Shown: one piece after another, positions 8,131-18,685 of the stretch
Numbering within the stretch: the stretch's first letter is position 1
How the letters are laid out: each line of letters starts with the position of its first letter
NCBI RefSeq assembly: GCF_028858535.1
Contig: NZ_JAPMOU010000010.1
Coordinates: 1-64,000 of the forward strand
Direction of reading: 5' to 3'
Origin: Spartinivicinus poritis
GTDB lineage: Bacteria; Pseudomonadota; Gammaproteobacteria; Pseudomonadales; Zooshikellaceae
DNA length: 64,000 nucleotides
Notes under the pieces: generated by a model
What the model was told of the DNA's origin: nothing
The model's database searches: none
Seen by the model: the letters and a program-made list of their open reading frames with translations, nothing else
Translations under genes and position numbers: made by a program

Positions 8131-10440
8131 TTACATAGAAGCAACCGTTGATATATAATTATCTGATTCTGCAACTAACAAATCAGGCTTAATTAAGCCC
8201 AATATACCATATAATAAGCTTTTGTTATTATAGGTTACACGTAGGCTTTTACATTTATTTGGAATTTTGATTGCCATCATTATACCATTAACTGGTACTA
8301 TCTCCGCCCTAACAACATCCTGTGCCTTACCAGTATCACAGTATGCTGTCCAATTTTGAGAATACTCCTGATTTAGAATGACCAACGACGAATCTAGAAT
8401 ATTTGACAGGATATAACCATTTGACGAAAAAGTAATATCGGGCTTTGAACTTCTTTTATTATGAACTTTCTTATTAATCCATTGAGAAAGTTCTGTAGGA
8501 AACAATACATTATGTTTTTCTAAGTGTTTAAGCTGATTAAAATATTCAGGTGTAGTATCTGAAAAGTCTGATATTATTATATTTGAAGGATAGAAAGCCA
8601 TTTCCCAAGGATGCTCTAATTCATACATGTAAACGTCCTTAACTGCAGAAATAGGTTTGAGTTTTGAATTAACATAATCGAATACTGAGCAAAGTACAGT
8701 ATACTCACAAACAGACTTACTCTTAATCAATTGTTTCTCATTGCTAAACTGGGGTAATTTTACAGAACTAATAACATATCGCACACTTCCCATTGACAAC
8801 GCTGGAAAATGGGTACCATTAAGAGAAAAATTTGTTTGCCTATGTGTATGCCAGTTTGATTTCTCCGTTTTACTTAATGTGTGAAACCAAAAAGCAGTCC
8901 TCCTCCAGCTAAATGACGGGCGTACACCATCTAGCATATTCAATCCCCAAAAAATACCAAATTCTGGTTTCGGGTTATAGGTTGAATAAGAGAAAGAGCG
9001 ATGATTTGTGTATTGCTCGGCAGATAGGGTAATTGCTTTTGATGTCGCCCAGGTATTCCCTGATTTTAACTCAGCATAGGTTCTAAACAGCATATTATAT
9101 GATGAAACATAAAGGTGATATGAAAATAGCATACAACATATCACAGGAATAATTTTACCAAAATAATTCAATAATATAATATTTTTTTCACCGCTGGCAG
9201 GCCATTGATAAATATTTACTAACAATGGAATGGCTAAAAGCACAAAAAACTGATGATTAAATATAGCTATCTGATCCCAGCGATAGGTAGAGAAGAAGGG
9301 AAAAACAGAGAGCAGTGAATGACCATAGCTAACTATAAAGAAGAGAACAAAAAGAAAAATAGCTGTTAATTTTTTAAAAATAGCTACGTGAATTACAATA
9401 ATACAACCTAAAATAAGTAGAAGCCCGGTAGGGTTGGGAAACAAACCTGGCTGTTCAATTTTCCCAAGGCTAAATAATCCAGAGTAATAGGCATTCGTGA
9501 AATTTTCTACACCTTTCATGAAAGCCTCTGAAATCGATAAACCATTTCGATTAAATAGTGCGTTAAAATTATCAAATCTGTTGAGACGAGCAGACTCATC
9601 AGCTATAGCGAGAATACTTGATACCTCTGAGATAGAAAATAACATGACAGCAGCTTCAGCAATAATGCAGAAGAAAATTATTTGGCGATAATTCAACTTC
9701 CTATTATCTTTCATTAATAATGCTGCCAATAATAAAAAAGATGGTAGTTGAAAGGCAAATACAACTACCATACTAAATAATGAAGATTGAAGCAGCGCCA
9801 AGAATAACAGTACGGTTAACTTTGAATAAAATGTTAGATTGCCTGACAATACAATCAATGCAAATAGCGACAGAGAAATAAAAGTGTAACCATATCCAGC
9901 TAAAGCCCATCCATAAACATAGGGTTGGCTGTACGCAGCTAGTAGACTACCAATACAACTCAGTGCAGGAATCAAAAATATTGTTGATGACTGCTGAAAC
10001 TTCAGTTGTTGAGTCTGACAAAGAGAGCGAATCCAAAAATATAAAGTAATAAAAAACAGCCACTGCCCAGCTAACCGAAACGTAATCGTTCCCCACTTCA
10101 AACCAATAGCCTGACATAGATAGTGATAAATATTGAGACCATTTGCATGGAAGTTAGAAGATGCTAAAGAAGCACCTCCTGCCATTTGATGATTAAAATC
10201 AAGTGCTCCAGATTTTAAATAGAGCATTTCATGAACAATACCTAGGTCAAACTCGTCGTACCACCCAATCACAGATGCATCAGCGAACAAATAAAATGGA
10301 TGATTTATATACAGAATATAGACTGAGCCAACAATTAAGGCCAATACATCTGCCAGAGTCAGTCGATTTTGGGTAATGCTTTGAAGTATAGATAAGTGAG
10401 TACAATTAGCAACTTTCGCTGTATTATAATTAAAAGCCAT
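8131..10440 (-). CDS. Large membrane protein, YfhO/GT-C-like
   Basis: A 769-residue protein with about ten or more hydrophobic segments in residues 28-480, then a soluble C-terminal part of roughly 280 residues. An acidic pair (D62, E63, with D65) sits in the first extracytoplasmic loop, as in GT-C glycosyltransferases. The C-terminal stretch around residues 690-750 (VILNQEYSQNWTAY, then VPVNGIMMAIKIP) resembles the closing beta-rich segment of YfhO-type proteins. I infer a polyprenyl-phosphate-sugar dependent glycosyltransferase acting outside the membrane. It is one of three large membrane proteins in a row downstream of gtrA- and gtrB-like genes. No acceptor can be named. Confidence 0.6.
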   Translation of the reverse strand: MAFNYNTAKVANCTHLSILQSITQNRLTLADVLALIVGSVYILYINHPFYLFADASVIGWYDEFDLGIVHEMLYLKSGALDFNHQMAGGASLASSNFHANGLNIYHYLCQAIGLKWGTITFRLAGQWLFFITLYFWIRSLCQTQQLKFQQSSTIFLIPALSCIGSLLAAYSQPYVYGWALAGYGYTFISLSLFALIVLSGNLTFYSKLTVLLFLALLQSSLFSMVVVFAFQLPSFLLLAALLMKDNRKLNYRQIIFFCIIAEAAVMLFSISEVSSILAIADESARLNRFDNFNALFNRNGLSISEAFMKGVENFTNAYYSGLFSLGKIEQPGLFPNPTGLLLILGCIIVIHVAIFKKLTAIFLFVLFFIVSYGHSLLSVFPFFSTYRWDQIAIFNHQFFVLLAIPLLVNIYQWPASGEKNIILLNYFGKIIPVICCMLFSYHLYVSSYNMLFRTYAELKSGNTWATSKAITLSAEQYTNHRSFSYSTYNPKPEFGIFWGLNMLDGVRPSFSWRRTAFWFHTLSKTEKSNWHTHRQTNFSLNGTHFPALSMGSVRYVISSVKLPQFSNEKQLIKSKSVCEYTVLCSVFDYVNSKLKPISAVKDVYMYELEHPWEMAFYPSNIIISDFSDTTPEYFNQLKHLEKHNVLFPTELSQWINKKVHNKRSSKPDITFSSNGYILSNILDSSLVILNQEYSQNWTAYCDTGKAQDVVRAEIVPVNGIMMAIKIPNKCKSLRVTYNNKSLLYGILGLIKPDLLVAESDNYISTVASM

Positions 10441-10489
10441 TTTTTAATTAGCCTTATTAATGAAAATATAAATATTAAAATTTAATTAA

Positions 10490-12559
10490 CTAATCGCTTT
10501 TCTTTGAATAAGTCATGTCAGTTTTAATTAGATTTCGGTCTACTTTCCACACAAAATGACTCAAACCATTTTTATTTGTGTTTACTAAATCATATTTTTC
10601 TTTAATGCGATCATAATCAATAGGAAGATACGTCAATTCTTGTTTGGCAATAAATAAATCACCAACATCCTTGTTATATATTTCTGACATTATTTTTTCA
10701 AAGTCAGCTAATAATATAGTTTCAGCTAAGCCTTGACCAGAAATACTAGATGATAAATTTGCCATCGCGTAATAGATTGATTGTCCTTTAGTGAGAATAA
10801 CCGCTGATGTTTTTTCACCAGTTGCTTTTTTAATAAAATCTATATTTTGCTGAATTCTTGAAGAAATAACTGGGCTTAAAGCACCTGCAATACGCTCCTG
10901 CGCTATTTTCCATGTTTGAGGAATAGAGGCAATTAGTGATATTGAAACTAATAAGGAAAATCCAATAGCAGAAACAGGTAACCACAAGTAAACTTTATTT
11001 ATTGTGTTTGATCTAACGGCCCTGAAAATTTTATCAGTTAATATAAAACCAGCAACAATCGCTGGCCAAATAACAAAAGAAAGCACCACATCATGTGAGC
11101 GACCCTGATAATAAGCAAAAAGACCAATTCCTAAAATTCCCAGAAATAACTGTAACTCTGTATAACGAGTTACTTTTCCAACTATATGTCCTCTCATTCC
11201 TACAATGATAGAAGTAAAGTAAATGCATATTACAACCATCCATAAATGGGGATAAGTTGGCATTTGCAACATACCAAACCCCATCATGTAAAAAATCTTG
11301 TGATACTTAATAAGATCTAAAAAGTTTACATTAACTATTGAATCTCTGTATATAATAAATACAATTAAAAGAACATATAAAATGATAGATAACAACGAGA
11401 TACAAATTTTATTAAGTTCTCGTTTGTTGAACGTTTTTAGTATTAGAAGTGGGAAAAAAAATCGCATTGAAATAGTGACCATATAAGCACCAAAAAGTGC
11501 AATACCAGATTCAAGATTCCAAATTAATCCTGTAGCGACTACTAACCCGATTACTATAGTTCTAAACAAGTCTTGCTCATACTTCCATAATGTATAAAAC
11601 AAAAACAGCCCTAATACAGGAAAGAAAAATCGAATTGGAAAAATTTGATAGTACTCCTCAAAGTAAAAATTAGAGCCCATAAACCAAGCTAACGCTATAA
11701 ATGCAAAACATTTTATGGAAGTAGACTTAAGTGATGAATTAACAATACTAAATAATAAAAATGAAGCAATCAACTGCATAATACACATTACAACACTAAA
11801 TGAGACTATCGGATTATTAAATATAGAAAAAAGGGGCTTTAATAGCTCAGCAAACAGTCCATATTGAGATGCAAAGTGGACTAATACGTTCTTACCGTTC
11901 ATCACTTGAGAAACTGAGTAAAAAATAGCTTCAAAGTGAATGTCAGCTTCAAGCATATATGCTTGTCTCACATTCAAAGCAATATTATTAATAATAATGA
12001 ATACAGACACTAGAGTAAATGCTACGATATTTATAATTTTTTTTGTTAAGCTATTTTTTATATCGCTATCAAAATACCTCATATTTAATTTTACTGCTAT
12101 CAGCAAAACAATAAAAACAGCAATTATCAAAGGAATCTGTTTAACATCATATAAACCAAAGTAGTGTTTTTCATCGAGTGGTATTTGAATAACATGATTA
12201 GATATAATAACAGTGAAAGTAAAAAGAGAAAAAACTCCAATTAACACAGAATATAAATTTTCTAGCCTTCTATTTAAAATTTGCTTTTTCGTATAAAAAA
12301 CAGCTGCAATTCCTAAGGGAATAGCTAAAAAAACACCTATTAAAAATGCTAATCGCTCTTGAGGCTCGGGTTTGAGGGGCATCCTATACATTGGTAGAAG
12401 GCTTTTTCTTAATTGACGTATTTCAATTTCATCAAAAATATGATTTTGAAATACATTCAAAAAAATAGCAATCATAAAGATTACTAACAAACATATAATC
12501 ATAGAAGTAGTAATTTGAAAGAATGAACCGGATACAACCATTTGATTGCGGTCAATCAT
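10490..12559 (-). CDS. Large polytopic membrane protein, possible GT-C glycosyltransferase
   Basis: A 689-residue protein with many hydrophobic segments through residue about 590 and a short soluble C-terminal tail. I recognise no named family. The loop around residues 195-235 contains ADIHFEAIFYSVSQVMNGKN and HFASQYGLFAELLKP, a pattern common in uncharacterised GT-C-like membrane proteins of polysaccharide loci. Context beside two similar-sized membrane proteins and a GtrA-like flippase supports a role in transferring lipid-linked sugars. AT-rich like its neighbours. Function is inference only. Confidence 0.45.
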   Translation of the reverse strand: MIDRNQMVVSGSFFQITTSMIICLLVIFMIAIFLNVFQNHIFDEIEIRQLRKSLLPMYRMPLKPEPQERLAFLIGVFLAIPLGIAAVFYTKKQILNRRLENLYSVLIGVFSLFTFTVIISNHVIQIPLDEKHYFGLYDVKQIPLIIAVFIVLLIAVKLNMRYFDSDIKNSLTKKIINIVAFTLVSVFIIINNIALNVRQAYMLEADIHFEAIFYSVSQVMNGKNVLVHFASQYGLFAELLKPLFSIFNNPIVSFSVVMCIMQLIASFLLFSIVNSSLKSTSIKCFAFIALAWFMGSNFYFEEYYQIFPIRFFFPVLGLFLFYTLWKYEQDLFRTIVIGLVVATGLIWNLESGIALFGAYMVTISMRFFFPLLILKTFNKRELNKICISLLSIILYVLLIVFIIYRDSIVNVNFLDLIKYHKIFYMMGFGMLQMPTYPHLWMVVICIYFTSIIVGMRGHIVGKVTRYTELQLFLGILGIGLFAYYQGRSHDVVLSFVIWPAIVAGFILTDKIFRAVRSNTINKVYLWLPVSAIGFSLLVSISLIASIPQTWKIAQERIAGALSPVISSRIQQNIDFIKKATGEKTSAVILTKGQSIYYAMANLSSSISGQGLAETILLADFEKIMSEIYNKDVGDLFIAKQELTYLPIDYDRIKEKYDLVNTNKNGLSHFVWKVDRNLIKTDMTYSKKSD

Positions 12560-12683
12560 TTTATTCTATTATTCCTGAACATAATTATAGTAACCCCCAA
12601 TGCAAAGGATATAAGCCAAGCAAGTTCCTTTTTAAATTATAAAAACAGTAGATATTACCACAGTAAACTTTACCACCTTTAAG

Positions 12684-14693
12684 TTAGGTACAATCCTTAA
12701 TTGAAAAAGAATTATCACTAACACTGATTATCTGCTTAAGGGGCCCTCCTTCTATTAATTGACACACATCATCCCCATCAAAGGACTTTGTATAATATTC
12801 TGGCCAATACCAACAACGATCAGCATCCTCTCTAGCACCAACTAATGGAAGCCCAACTAGCCCAGGTAAAAAAAGAGGTGCGAGCTTACAGCTGGGAGCG
12901 TACTTCCAAAAGATATTGGAATCTTTCTCGACAAAAACCCCTGTTATAGTGTTAGACAATCCAACATTATTATCCTGTAAAAATTCTCGGAGACTTTTTA
13001 TCCAACGTCCCTGGTTAGTACTTTCTACGTATACATTTATATTATTACCAGTGTAACCATCTGTTCCACTATTTCCAATGGAATTAATAAGCCCACTGGC
13101 ATAGCGATTTAATAAGTCATATTGATAGCCTACCTGATATGAAAATAGCCAAAATGTCATAAGAAGCATTACAGATGCTGTAGTATGCAAAACAAAGTTC
13201 AATTTAATTCCATTCAAAGAAGCTGAAAAATGTTTTAACATCAAAAAAGTCAACGAAGAAAGCATCACTAACGCGGAAGTCATCAATATAGGTTGAAAAA
13301 TATAATACCCACTACCACCAGCAACATCTACAACTAAAGGTATCGCAATGGATAAAATAGATAAAAGCATCAAACATTCACAAACGATAAACAACTTGCC
13401 AAGTCTATTACGATTTAGAAAAACAACCAAAAATATAAGTGATAGCCCAAGAAGCATTTTTAAAGCAAAGGCAACTGCAGGATATGTTGCTGTAGAATTA
13501 AACATCTTCAACAGACTCACTTGCAGTGACTGAAAAGGGTTATTTACTAAAGGATATGCAAGAATAATAGCAAGAAAACCAATTCCAAAAACCTTAACAT
13601 TAGCTACCAACCATCTTGCTTGCCCATAAGATAATCTTGCATACAGATAAGAAATAAAAAATAATAAAAAAACACCTACGGGTGGTTTAGTCAATACCAC
13701 CATAAAAACAGATATAAATAGAAATAATAGAATTATTTTATCTTCAGCAAGTTTCTTTATATTGTGAATCATTACAAATACAGAAAAAAAAGCAAGGCTA
13801 ATACCAACATATGCTGTTTCAGATGATATATAAGATTTCCATGGATCCATATAATCCACTAAAGATAAAATAATAAAAGCAACCGCAATCCATAGTAATG
13901 ATAATCCAGCTCCTCCTTTTTTCAACCAAAAAATATCCGCAGAAAGGTATTTACAAACGTATCTTGAAACAGCAACTAGTGCAAATAAGAAAACAGGGAA
14001 GAAAAAGACCTGTGTTGTGACAAAAAGACCATATATAGACCTAACTTCAGATAAATGTGAGATTTTTCCTATAAGTGCTAAAGCAAAAAAATGATAACTA
14101 ATTGGCGCAAAAGCATCAATTCCTAATGAAGATACATTGAACTTTGCTACCATCGTTGATAAAGCAGAAAACATTAAAGGATCATGCTGTAAATAGCCAA
14201 GATCAAGATACTCAGCCCCAAATAGATTAGCACTCATATACCTATTAAATAGAACAAAGAATACCATTGCTAATAAATAGGAAAATATACAGTGAAGAGG
14301 GGCAATAAAAATCAACTCTCTATTTTTTAATAAATTACTAATAAAAAAAGCAACGACCGTAATAAAATACCCTAAAAGCAATATATCATCAACCCATAAG
14401 AACCACCCTCCCAATATGTCAAATACTCTGGCAGGCAGTAATAGTAAAAATAGTAAAAGTAAAGGAAAAACTTTTTTTTCAATAAAAGATAAAACACTAT
14501 TTGAAAAGATATGTAACGAGAGCTGACCCAAAACAAATGACAGGTAAAGAAAATTAACAATGTAAAACCACTCCAGCTCCCGCATTTCATACGTATTTCT
14601 AACCTGAAGTGATAAATATATAATGCTGGAAGAAAAAGCCAAGAAGAAAACTAATACGCAAAAATCATTTTTATCTGCACTTCGAAAAAACAC
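12684..14693 (-). CDS. Large polytopic membrane protein, possible GT-C glycosyltransferase
   Basis: A 669-residue protein with about a dozen or more hydrophobic segments and a C-terminal soluble tail of roughly 110 residues holding several Cys residues. The extracytoplasmic loop near residues 155-200 (EYLDLGYLQHDPLMFSALS, then GIDAFAPISYHFFALAL) resembles those of uncharacterised GT-C-like proteins. Translation probably begins at the GTG at 14693, because AAAGGAG lies seven bases upstream. It follows the gtrA-like gene by about 70 bases. Function is inferred from context. Confidence 0.45.
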   Translation of the reverse strand: MFFRSADKNDFCVLVFFLAFSSSIIYLSLQVRNTYEMRELEWFYIVNFLYLSFVLGQLSLHIFSNSVLSFIEKKVFPLLLLFLLLLPARVFDILGGWFLWVDDILLLGYFITVVAFFISNLLKNRELIFIAPLHCIFSYLLAMVFFVLFNRYMSANLFGAEYLDLGYLQHDPLMFSALSTMVAKFNVSSLGIDAFAPISYHFFALALIGKISHLSEVRSIYGLFVTTQVFFFPVFLFALVAVSRYVCKYLSADIFWLKKGGAGLSLLWIAVAFIILSLVDYMDPWKSYISSETAYVGISLAFFSVFVMIHNIKKLAEDKIILLFLFISVFMVVLTKPPVGVFLLFFISYLYARLSYGQARWLVANVKVFGIGFLAIILAYPLVNNPFQSLQVSLLKMFNSTATYPAVAFALKMLLGLSLIFLVVFLNRNRLGKLFIVCECLMLLSILSIAIPLVVDVAGGSGYYIFQPILMTSALVMLSSLTFLMLKHFSASLNGIKLNFVLHTTASVMLLMTFWLFSYQVGYQYDLLNRYASGLINSIGNSGTDGYTGNNINVYVESTNQGRWIKSLREFLQDNNVGLSNTITGVFVEKDSNIFWKYAPSCKLAPLFLPGLVGLPLVGAREDADRCWYWPEYYTKSFDGDDVCQLIEGGPLKQIISVSDNSFSIKDCT

Positions 14694-14762
14694 CTTGCTA
14701 CTCCTTTAAATAATCAATTATCGAAATATACCTGTCACTTTTGGTAAAATACCCATTATATT

Positions 14763-15143
14763 TTAGGAAAAAGCCCAGAACTTTAACAAAATATAACTAA
14801 CCAATGGTATTAAAATACAAACAATCAAAGCTGCCATAACAGGATGTTCTTCAAGCCCTGCAGACTGATTAACCAGTGATATAAGAACTAACATAATGAT
14901 ATTGGTAACAACAAATCTAGCTGGTGTACGTTCACTTCTTTTCCCCTTAAAAGTCAAGCTTGCATGAAGTTTATAAGAGATAAGCACCGCAATTAAATAT
15001 GAAATCACACCACTATAAATTGGAGGAACTTCAATCAACAGAGTTAATATTATAAATAAAACAAAATAACCAAAGGTATTTAGCAAACCAACAAGACCAA
15101 ATACTATTAATTCTTTTGAATATTTGACTGAATCAAATAACAT
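14763..15143 (-). CDS. GtrA-like membrane protein (PF04138 type)
   Basis: Small protein of about 126 residues with four hydrophobic segments. The first one carries the family-like ELIVFGLVGLLNTFGYF and a later loop reads SYKLHASLTFKGKR, matching the GtrA family's conserved YxxxxxFTF-type loop. GtrA proteins are thought to flip bactoprenol-linked sugars. I chose the ATG at 15143, since a TTG-initiated form from 15176 would add a non-family N-terminus overlapping the upstream gene. A GtrB-type transferase lies further upstream in the same operon. Confidence 0.85.
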   Translation of the reverse strand: MLFDSVKYSKELIVFGLVGLLNTFGYFVLFIILTLLIEVPPIYSGVISYLIAVLISYKLHASLTFKGKRSERTPARFVVTNIIMLVLISLVNQSAGLEEHPVMAALIVCILIPLVSYILLKFWAFS

Positions 15144-15163
15144 AACCAATGTAAAGAAAAAAA

Positions 15164-16360
15164 TTAGTCTAAACAAAGCAGAGCATCGAATAATCCAAGT
15201 TTTTTTAAAGATACCTCAAGCCCATATTCAAGCACCATACTCTTCAATGCTAAAATCCTACTTTTAAGTTCCTGATTATATATAGGTTCCATCACAGAGA
15301 CTAGTTCAGTAAGCGAATAATCAACCTCATCATTTTCAGATTGATTACCAGTTATTTTTTTTTCAACCCATGGAAAAAGCTGGTGATAATACTTATCCCT
15401 AACAGAGTCTATTAACACATAACTTTGGAGAGCAGATTCTATATTTAATCGTTCATCAAAAATGCCTGTTGTAGATGCTTGAAGGAAAGCTGTCAGCATC
15501 GCGGATAATGGTTTCTTAGTAAAATTCCAAGTAGGATCTGCGGACACCTGCTCTCCCCTCCAGGTAACCGTGCCTGGCTCCTCGGAAAAATCAAGCTCAA
15601 CTTTTTCCTGACCTATATCTAGGCTCAAATAGCGCTTCCTTTTTTGTCCATTCCTTTCAAGCTTTACTAAGCAGCGCCTACCATCAGCCATCAAACCCAA
15701 CGTCAGTTTAGCACCTCCTTTACGTACCTTTAAATCGGTTAAATCAACTTTTCCTTTTGGAAAAAAAAGTTTTATAATTGGCAATATATGTGGAATCCAG
15801 TCAACAAAAACGGGAACTCCTCTATCATAATGCTTATTTTCACCAAATCGCTCTTCATTCTTTGGATCAACCCAATGAAATTCCAACCCCTCAGGTTTAC
15901 CCAAATGACTAACCCTATTACAAAATCTATGGATATAATTTGCAAATAAGAATACCTGTGCTGCAGCAAGTGTCCTTGTAGAATTTTGAGCAAGCTTTAT
16001 AAGGCTTTTCACTTTGTTAGCACTTTTTGACACAGGCTTTTCAACTAGCACAGGAACCCCTGATAAAAGTGCGTATTCCACCGAGCAATAATGATCACGA
16101 GCTGCATTCGCAACAATCATTACACTTGGAGAAGTATTAAAAGTTGGCCATTTTGAACATAGTTTTACTCGTTTTTCTAATTTTTTTTCTCTTAGCCACT
16201 TTTTTACATTGAGTGTATTATGTTGTGTATGAATAGATATATTGGTATCACTAGCAGTTAATTTACATAACTCACCTAAAATTACTCTAGCCCACCTCCC
16301 ACCTCCAATAACCGCAACACTTTCAGGAAACGAACTTGAGGAAAGAATAATATTTGACAT
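15164..16360 (-). CDS. Gfo/Idh/MocA-type oxidoreductase
   Basis: Probable NAD(P)-dependent sugar oxidoreductase of 398 residues. The N-terminal Rossmann motif VAVIGGGRWARV lies at residues 15-26, and PVLVEKPVSKS (the family's EKP motif) near residue 108. The middle part (WVDPKNEERFGENKHYDRG, then DWIPHILP) fits the C-terminal alpha/beta domain; the last 70 residues are less familiar. It sits between a C-methyltransferase and a GtrA-like gene, nine bases after the former. A role as keto-reductase of the CDP-linked C-methylated sugar is plausible but inferred. Confidence 0.7.
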   Translation of the reverse strand: MSNIILSSSSFPESVAVIGGGRWARVILGELCKLTASDTNISIHTQHNTLNVKKWLREKKLEKRVKLCSKWPTFNTSPSVMIVANAARDHYCSVEYALLSGVPVLVEKPVSKSANKVKSLIKLAQNSTRTLAAAQVFLFANYIHRFCNRVSHLGKPEGLEFHWVDPKNEERFGENKHYDRGVPVFVDWIPHILPIIKLFFPKGKVDLTDLKVRKGGAKLTLGLMADGRRCLVKLERNGQKRKRYLSLDIGQEKVELDFSEEPGTVTWRGEQVSADPTWNFTKKPLSAMLTAFLQASTTGIFDERLNIESALQSYVLIDSVRDKYYHQLFPWVEKKITGNQSENDEVDYSLTELVSVMEPIYNQELKSRILALKSMVLEYGLEVSLKKLGLFDALLCLD

Positions 16361-16369
16361 TAGCAGTTA

Positions 16370-17605
16370 TTAATCCAGTACTTGAAAATCCTCTTCACTT
16401 AAAATATCGATAACTTGACCCGAATAACCATGCTCCAGTAAATATTCACGTATTTCTGCAGAGATATGCCAGGCAAGGTTTAAAACTGGAGTGCTAGACT
16501 CTAACCTATCAAAAAGCTCATTATCTGACAGGATAGGTATACGGGTACCAGGCAAGTAAGTACCAATTTTCATTGAACCAGGCTTTTCATACACAGCGGA
16601 TATATGGTTATCATCTAGCTCTAATAATTTAACCAAAATTGCTGCACGTCCAGGGAAAGCCTTAGCTTTTAATTTCCCAAATTTTCCTACAAGATCTACT
16701 ATCTCATTTCTTTTTTTCTGACGCCAGTTTTCAATGTTACTGCTTAATAATGTAAAGCTACTAAAAAAATGTTTCTCTTGTTCTTTTACTTCGATGCAAG
16801 CAGGAGAAACAGCAGGTTTTTGTCCGCTTACTACACTAAAATATACTCTAATATTACCGCCATAACGAGCAGGAAAATCAACATCAACAAGCTCCATACC
16901 AAGTAACTTTGCTATGTAAACGAATGAACTATAACTATAAGTACGCGGATGCTCATGGTAGAAGGTATCAAATTGCTTTCCTTTCAAGACAGATCCTAAG
17001 TAATGGTTTTCAATCACTATTGTCGTCTCAGGCCCCACTAACTTCTTCAATGATGAAATGACCTCAGCCAAATTCTCTATATGTGCAAAAACATTAGTAA
17101 AAACAATAATACTCGGAAATCCGTGTTTTAACAAAATCTCCTCTGATAGTTTCTCAGAAAGATATTGATTATAGGCACAATGGCCTTGTTCTATAGCATC
17201 CAAACAGGCATCGGTTGGTTCAACCCCAACGGTGATTCCTCCCTTGTCTCTAAAAAAGTTCAGTAAGCTTCCATCATTACAACCAATATCTAAAACTACT
17301 TTTTTCTTCAATTCACCAAAGCGCTGTTCACACTCATCAACAAGATTGACCATTCCAGAAAGCACATCAGCGGTAAACCGAGAACGGTAATGATAATTAC
17401 TAGGAAAAAGTTTTGCCTTAGGTACCTGAAATCGCTGATGAGCCGTTTGACAAATATTACAAAACATTATTTCAATTGGATAATTCACACACTGACGATC
17501 TTCACCAACATTTACCAAATCATCACACATCGGGTGTTCACCCAAATCGAGTACAGATTCTAAATTTTTATTTCCACACACTTCGCACTTACTAATTTCT
17601 AACAT
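16370..17605 (-). CDS. SAM-dependent sugar C-methyltransferase (NovU/TylC3 type)
   Basis: Three-part protein of about 411 residues: an N-terminal zinc-binding domain with C7xxC10 and C49xxC52, a central SAM-binding domain with VVLDIGCNDGSLLNFF near residue 100, and a C-terminal domain typical of sugar C-methyltransferases. Members methylate a carbon next to a keto group of a nucleotide sugar. The gene follows rfbG directly; I chose the ATG at 17605, which has AGGTG a few bases upstream, over a GTG at 17614. The likely substrate is CDP-4-keto-6-deoxyglucose, giving a branched 6-deoxyhexose; the methylated carbon is unproven. Confidence 0.88.
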   Translation of the reverse strand: MLEISKCEVCGNKNLESVLDLGEHPMCDDLVNVGEDRQCVNYPIEIMFCNICQTAHQRFQVPKAKLFPSNYHYRSRFTADVLSGMVNLVDECEQRFGELKKKVVLDIGCNDGSLLNFFRDKGGITVGVEPTDACLDAIEQGHCAYNQYLSEKLSEEILLKHGFPSIIVFTNVFAHIENLAEVISSLKKLVGPETTIVIENHYLGSVLKGKQFDTFYHEHPRTYSYSSFVYIAKLLGMELVDVDFPARYGGNIRVYFSVVSGQKPAVSPACIEVKEQEKHFFSSFTLLSSNIENWRQKKRNEIVDLVGKFGKLKAKAFPGRAAILVKLLELDDNHISAVYEKPGSMKIGTYLPGTRIPILSDNELFDRLESSTPVLNLAWHISAEIREYLLEHGYSGQVIDILSEEDFQVLD

Positions 17606-17614
17606 TAGACACAC

Positions 17615-18685
17615 CTAAAGATTAATATAATCATTAATTTGTTGAAGTGTTATAGAATTTAAATCACCATCTTCAACTTCAACTTGATACCATTCAACTG
17701 TTTTTTTAATTGCATCAAATAACTTCCATTGTGGCTCCCATCCCAGCTTAGAGAAAGCCTTTGAACAATCTAATTTGAGATAAAATGCTTCATGAGGTTG
17801 ATTATCAGCATCTATTGACCAAGTAATTCGCTCATCCCAAATTTTTACCATTGCTTCTACAATCCATTGTACTTCTTTTGCTTCTTGATCTCTTGGGCCA
17901 AAATTCCATGCTTCTGAAAAATCATTTCCCTCAGTAAATAGTTTCTCTGCCAGTAGTAAATAACCTGAAAGAGGCTCCAAAACATGTTGCCAAGGACGAA
18001 TGGCATATGGATTACGCAAAATAATATCTCTATTTTTCCTCAAAGAACAAATGATATCAGGTATTAACCTATCTTCAGCCCAGTCTCCACCACCAATAAC
18101 ATTACCCGCCCGTACTGAAGCGATTCCTGTCTGATGAGAATCATACTGTGTTTTAGGAAAGAAACTATTTCTATAAGAGCTTATTAACAACTCGGCTGCA
18201 CCCTTACTACTACTATAGGGATCATACCCACCAAGCTGATCTATTTCCCGATAGCCCCAAGCCCATTCTTGATTCTCATAACATTTGTCTGTTGTCACCA
18301 TAATGGCAGAGCGAACAGTATTTATACAACGAATTCCTTCTAAAACACTTAAGGTTCCCATTACGTTAGTTCCATAAGTATCAACAGGATCTATGTATGA
18401 ACGTCTCACTATAGACTGAGCAGCTAGATGAAAAACAATTTCAGGTTTGAATTCACTAAATATATCTTTAATTTTTTGAGTATCTCTAATATCTGCAAAG
18501 ATATTTACTATTCCATCATCTAGTTTGGCTTTTTCATAAAAAGAAGGAGTTGTTGGAATACCTAGCGATACGCCAATTATTTCTGCACCATAGTGTTTAA
18601 GCCAAACTGTCAACCAACTGCCTTTGAAGCCCGTATGTCCTGTGATTAATACTTTCTTACCATTCCAAAACGCTTTATCTACCAT
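17615..18685 (-). CDS. rfbG: CDP-glucose 4,6-dehydratase RfbG
   Basis: Converts CDP-D-glucose to CDP-4-keto-6-deoxy-D-glucose with NAD. The N-terminus reads [20 protein letters not shown], diagnostic for this family, followed by [10 protein letters not shown], the VTTDKCYEN segment and the [10 protein letters not shown] motif near residue 160. About 356 residues, full length. I favour the ATG at 18685; another ATG lies at 18694. Either start overlaps the end of rfbF. No rfbH (3-dehydrase) accompanies it, so 3,6-dideoxyhexose synthesis is unlikely from this locus alone. Confidence 0.95.
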   Translation of the reverse strand: MVDKAFWNGKKVLITGHTGFKGSWLTVWLKHYGAEIIGVSLGIPTTPSFYEKAKLDDGIVNIFADIRDTQKIKDIFSEFKPEIVFHLAAQSIVRRSYIDPVDTYGTNVMGTLSVLEGIRCINTVRSAIMVTTDKCYENQEWAWGYREIDQLGGYDPYSSSKGAAELLISSYRNSFFPKTQYDSHQTGIASVRAGNVIGGGDWAEDRLIPDIICSLRKNRDIILRNPYAIRPWQHVLEPLSGYLLLAEKLFTEGNDFSEAWNFGPRDQEAKEVQWIVEAMVKIWDERITWSIDADNQPHEAFYLKLDCSKAFSKLGWEPQWKLFDAIKKTVEWYQVEVEDGDLNSITLQQINDYINL

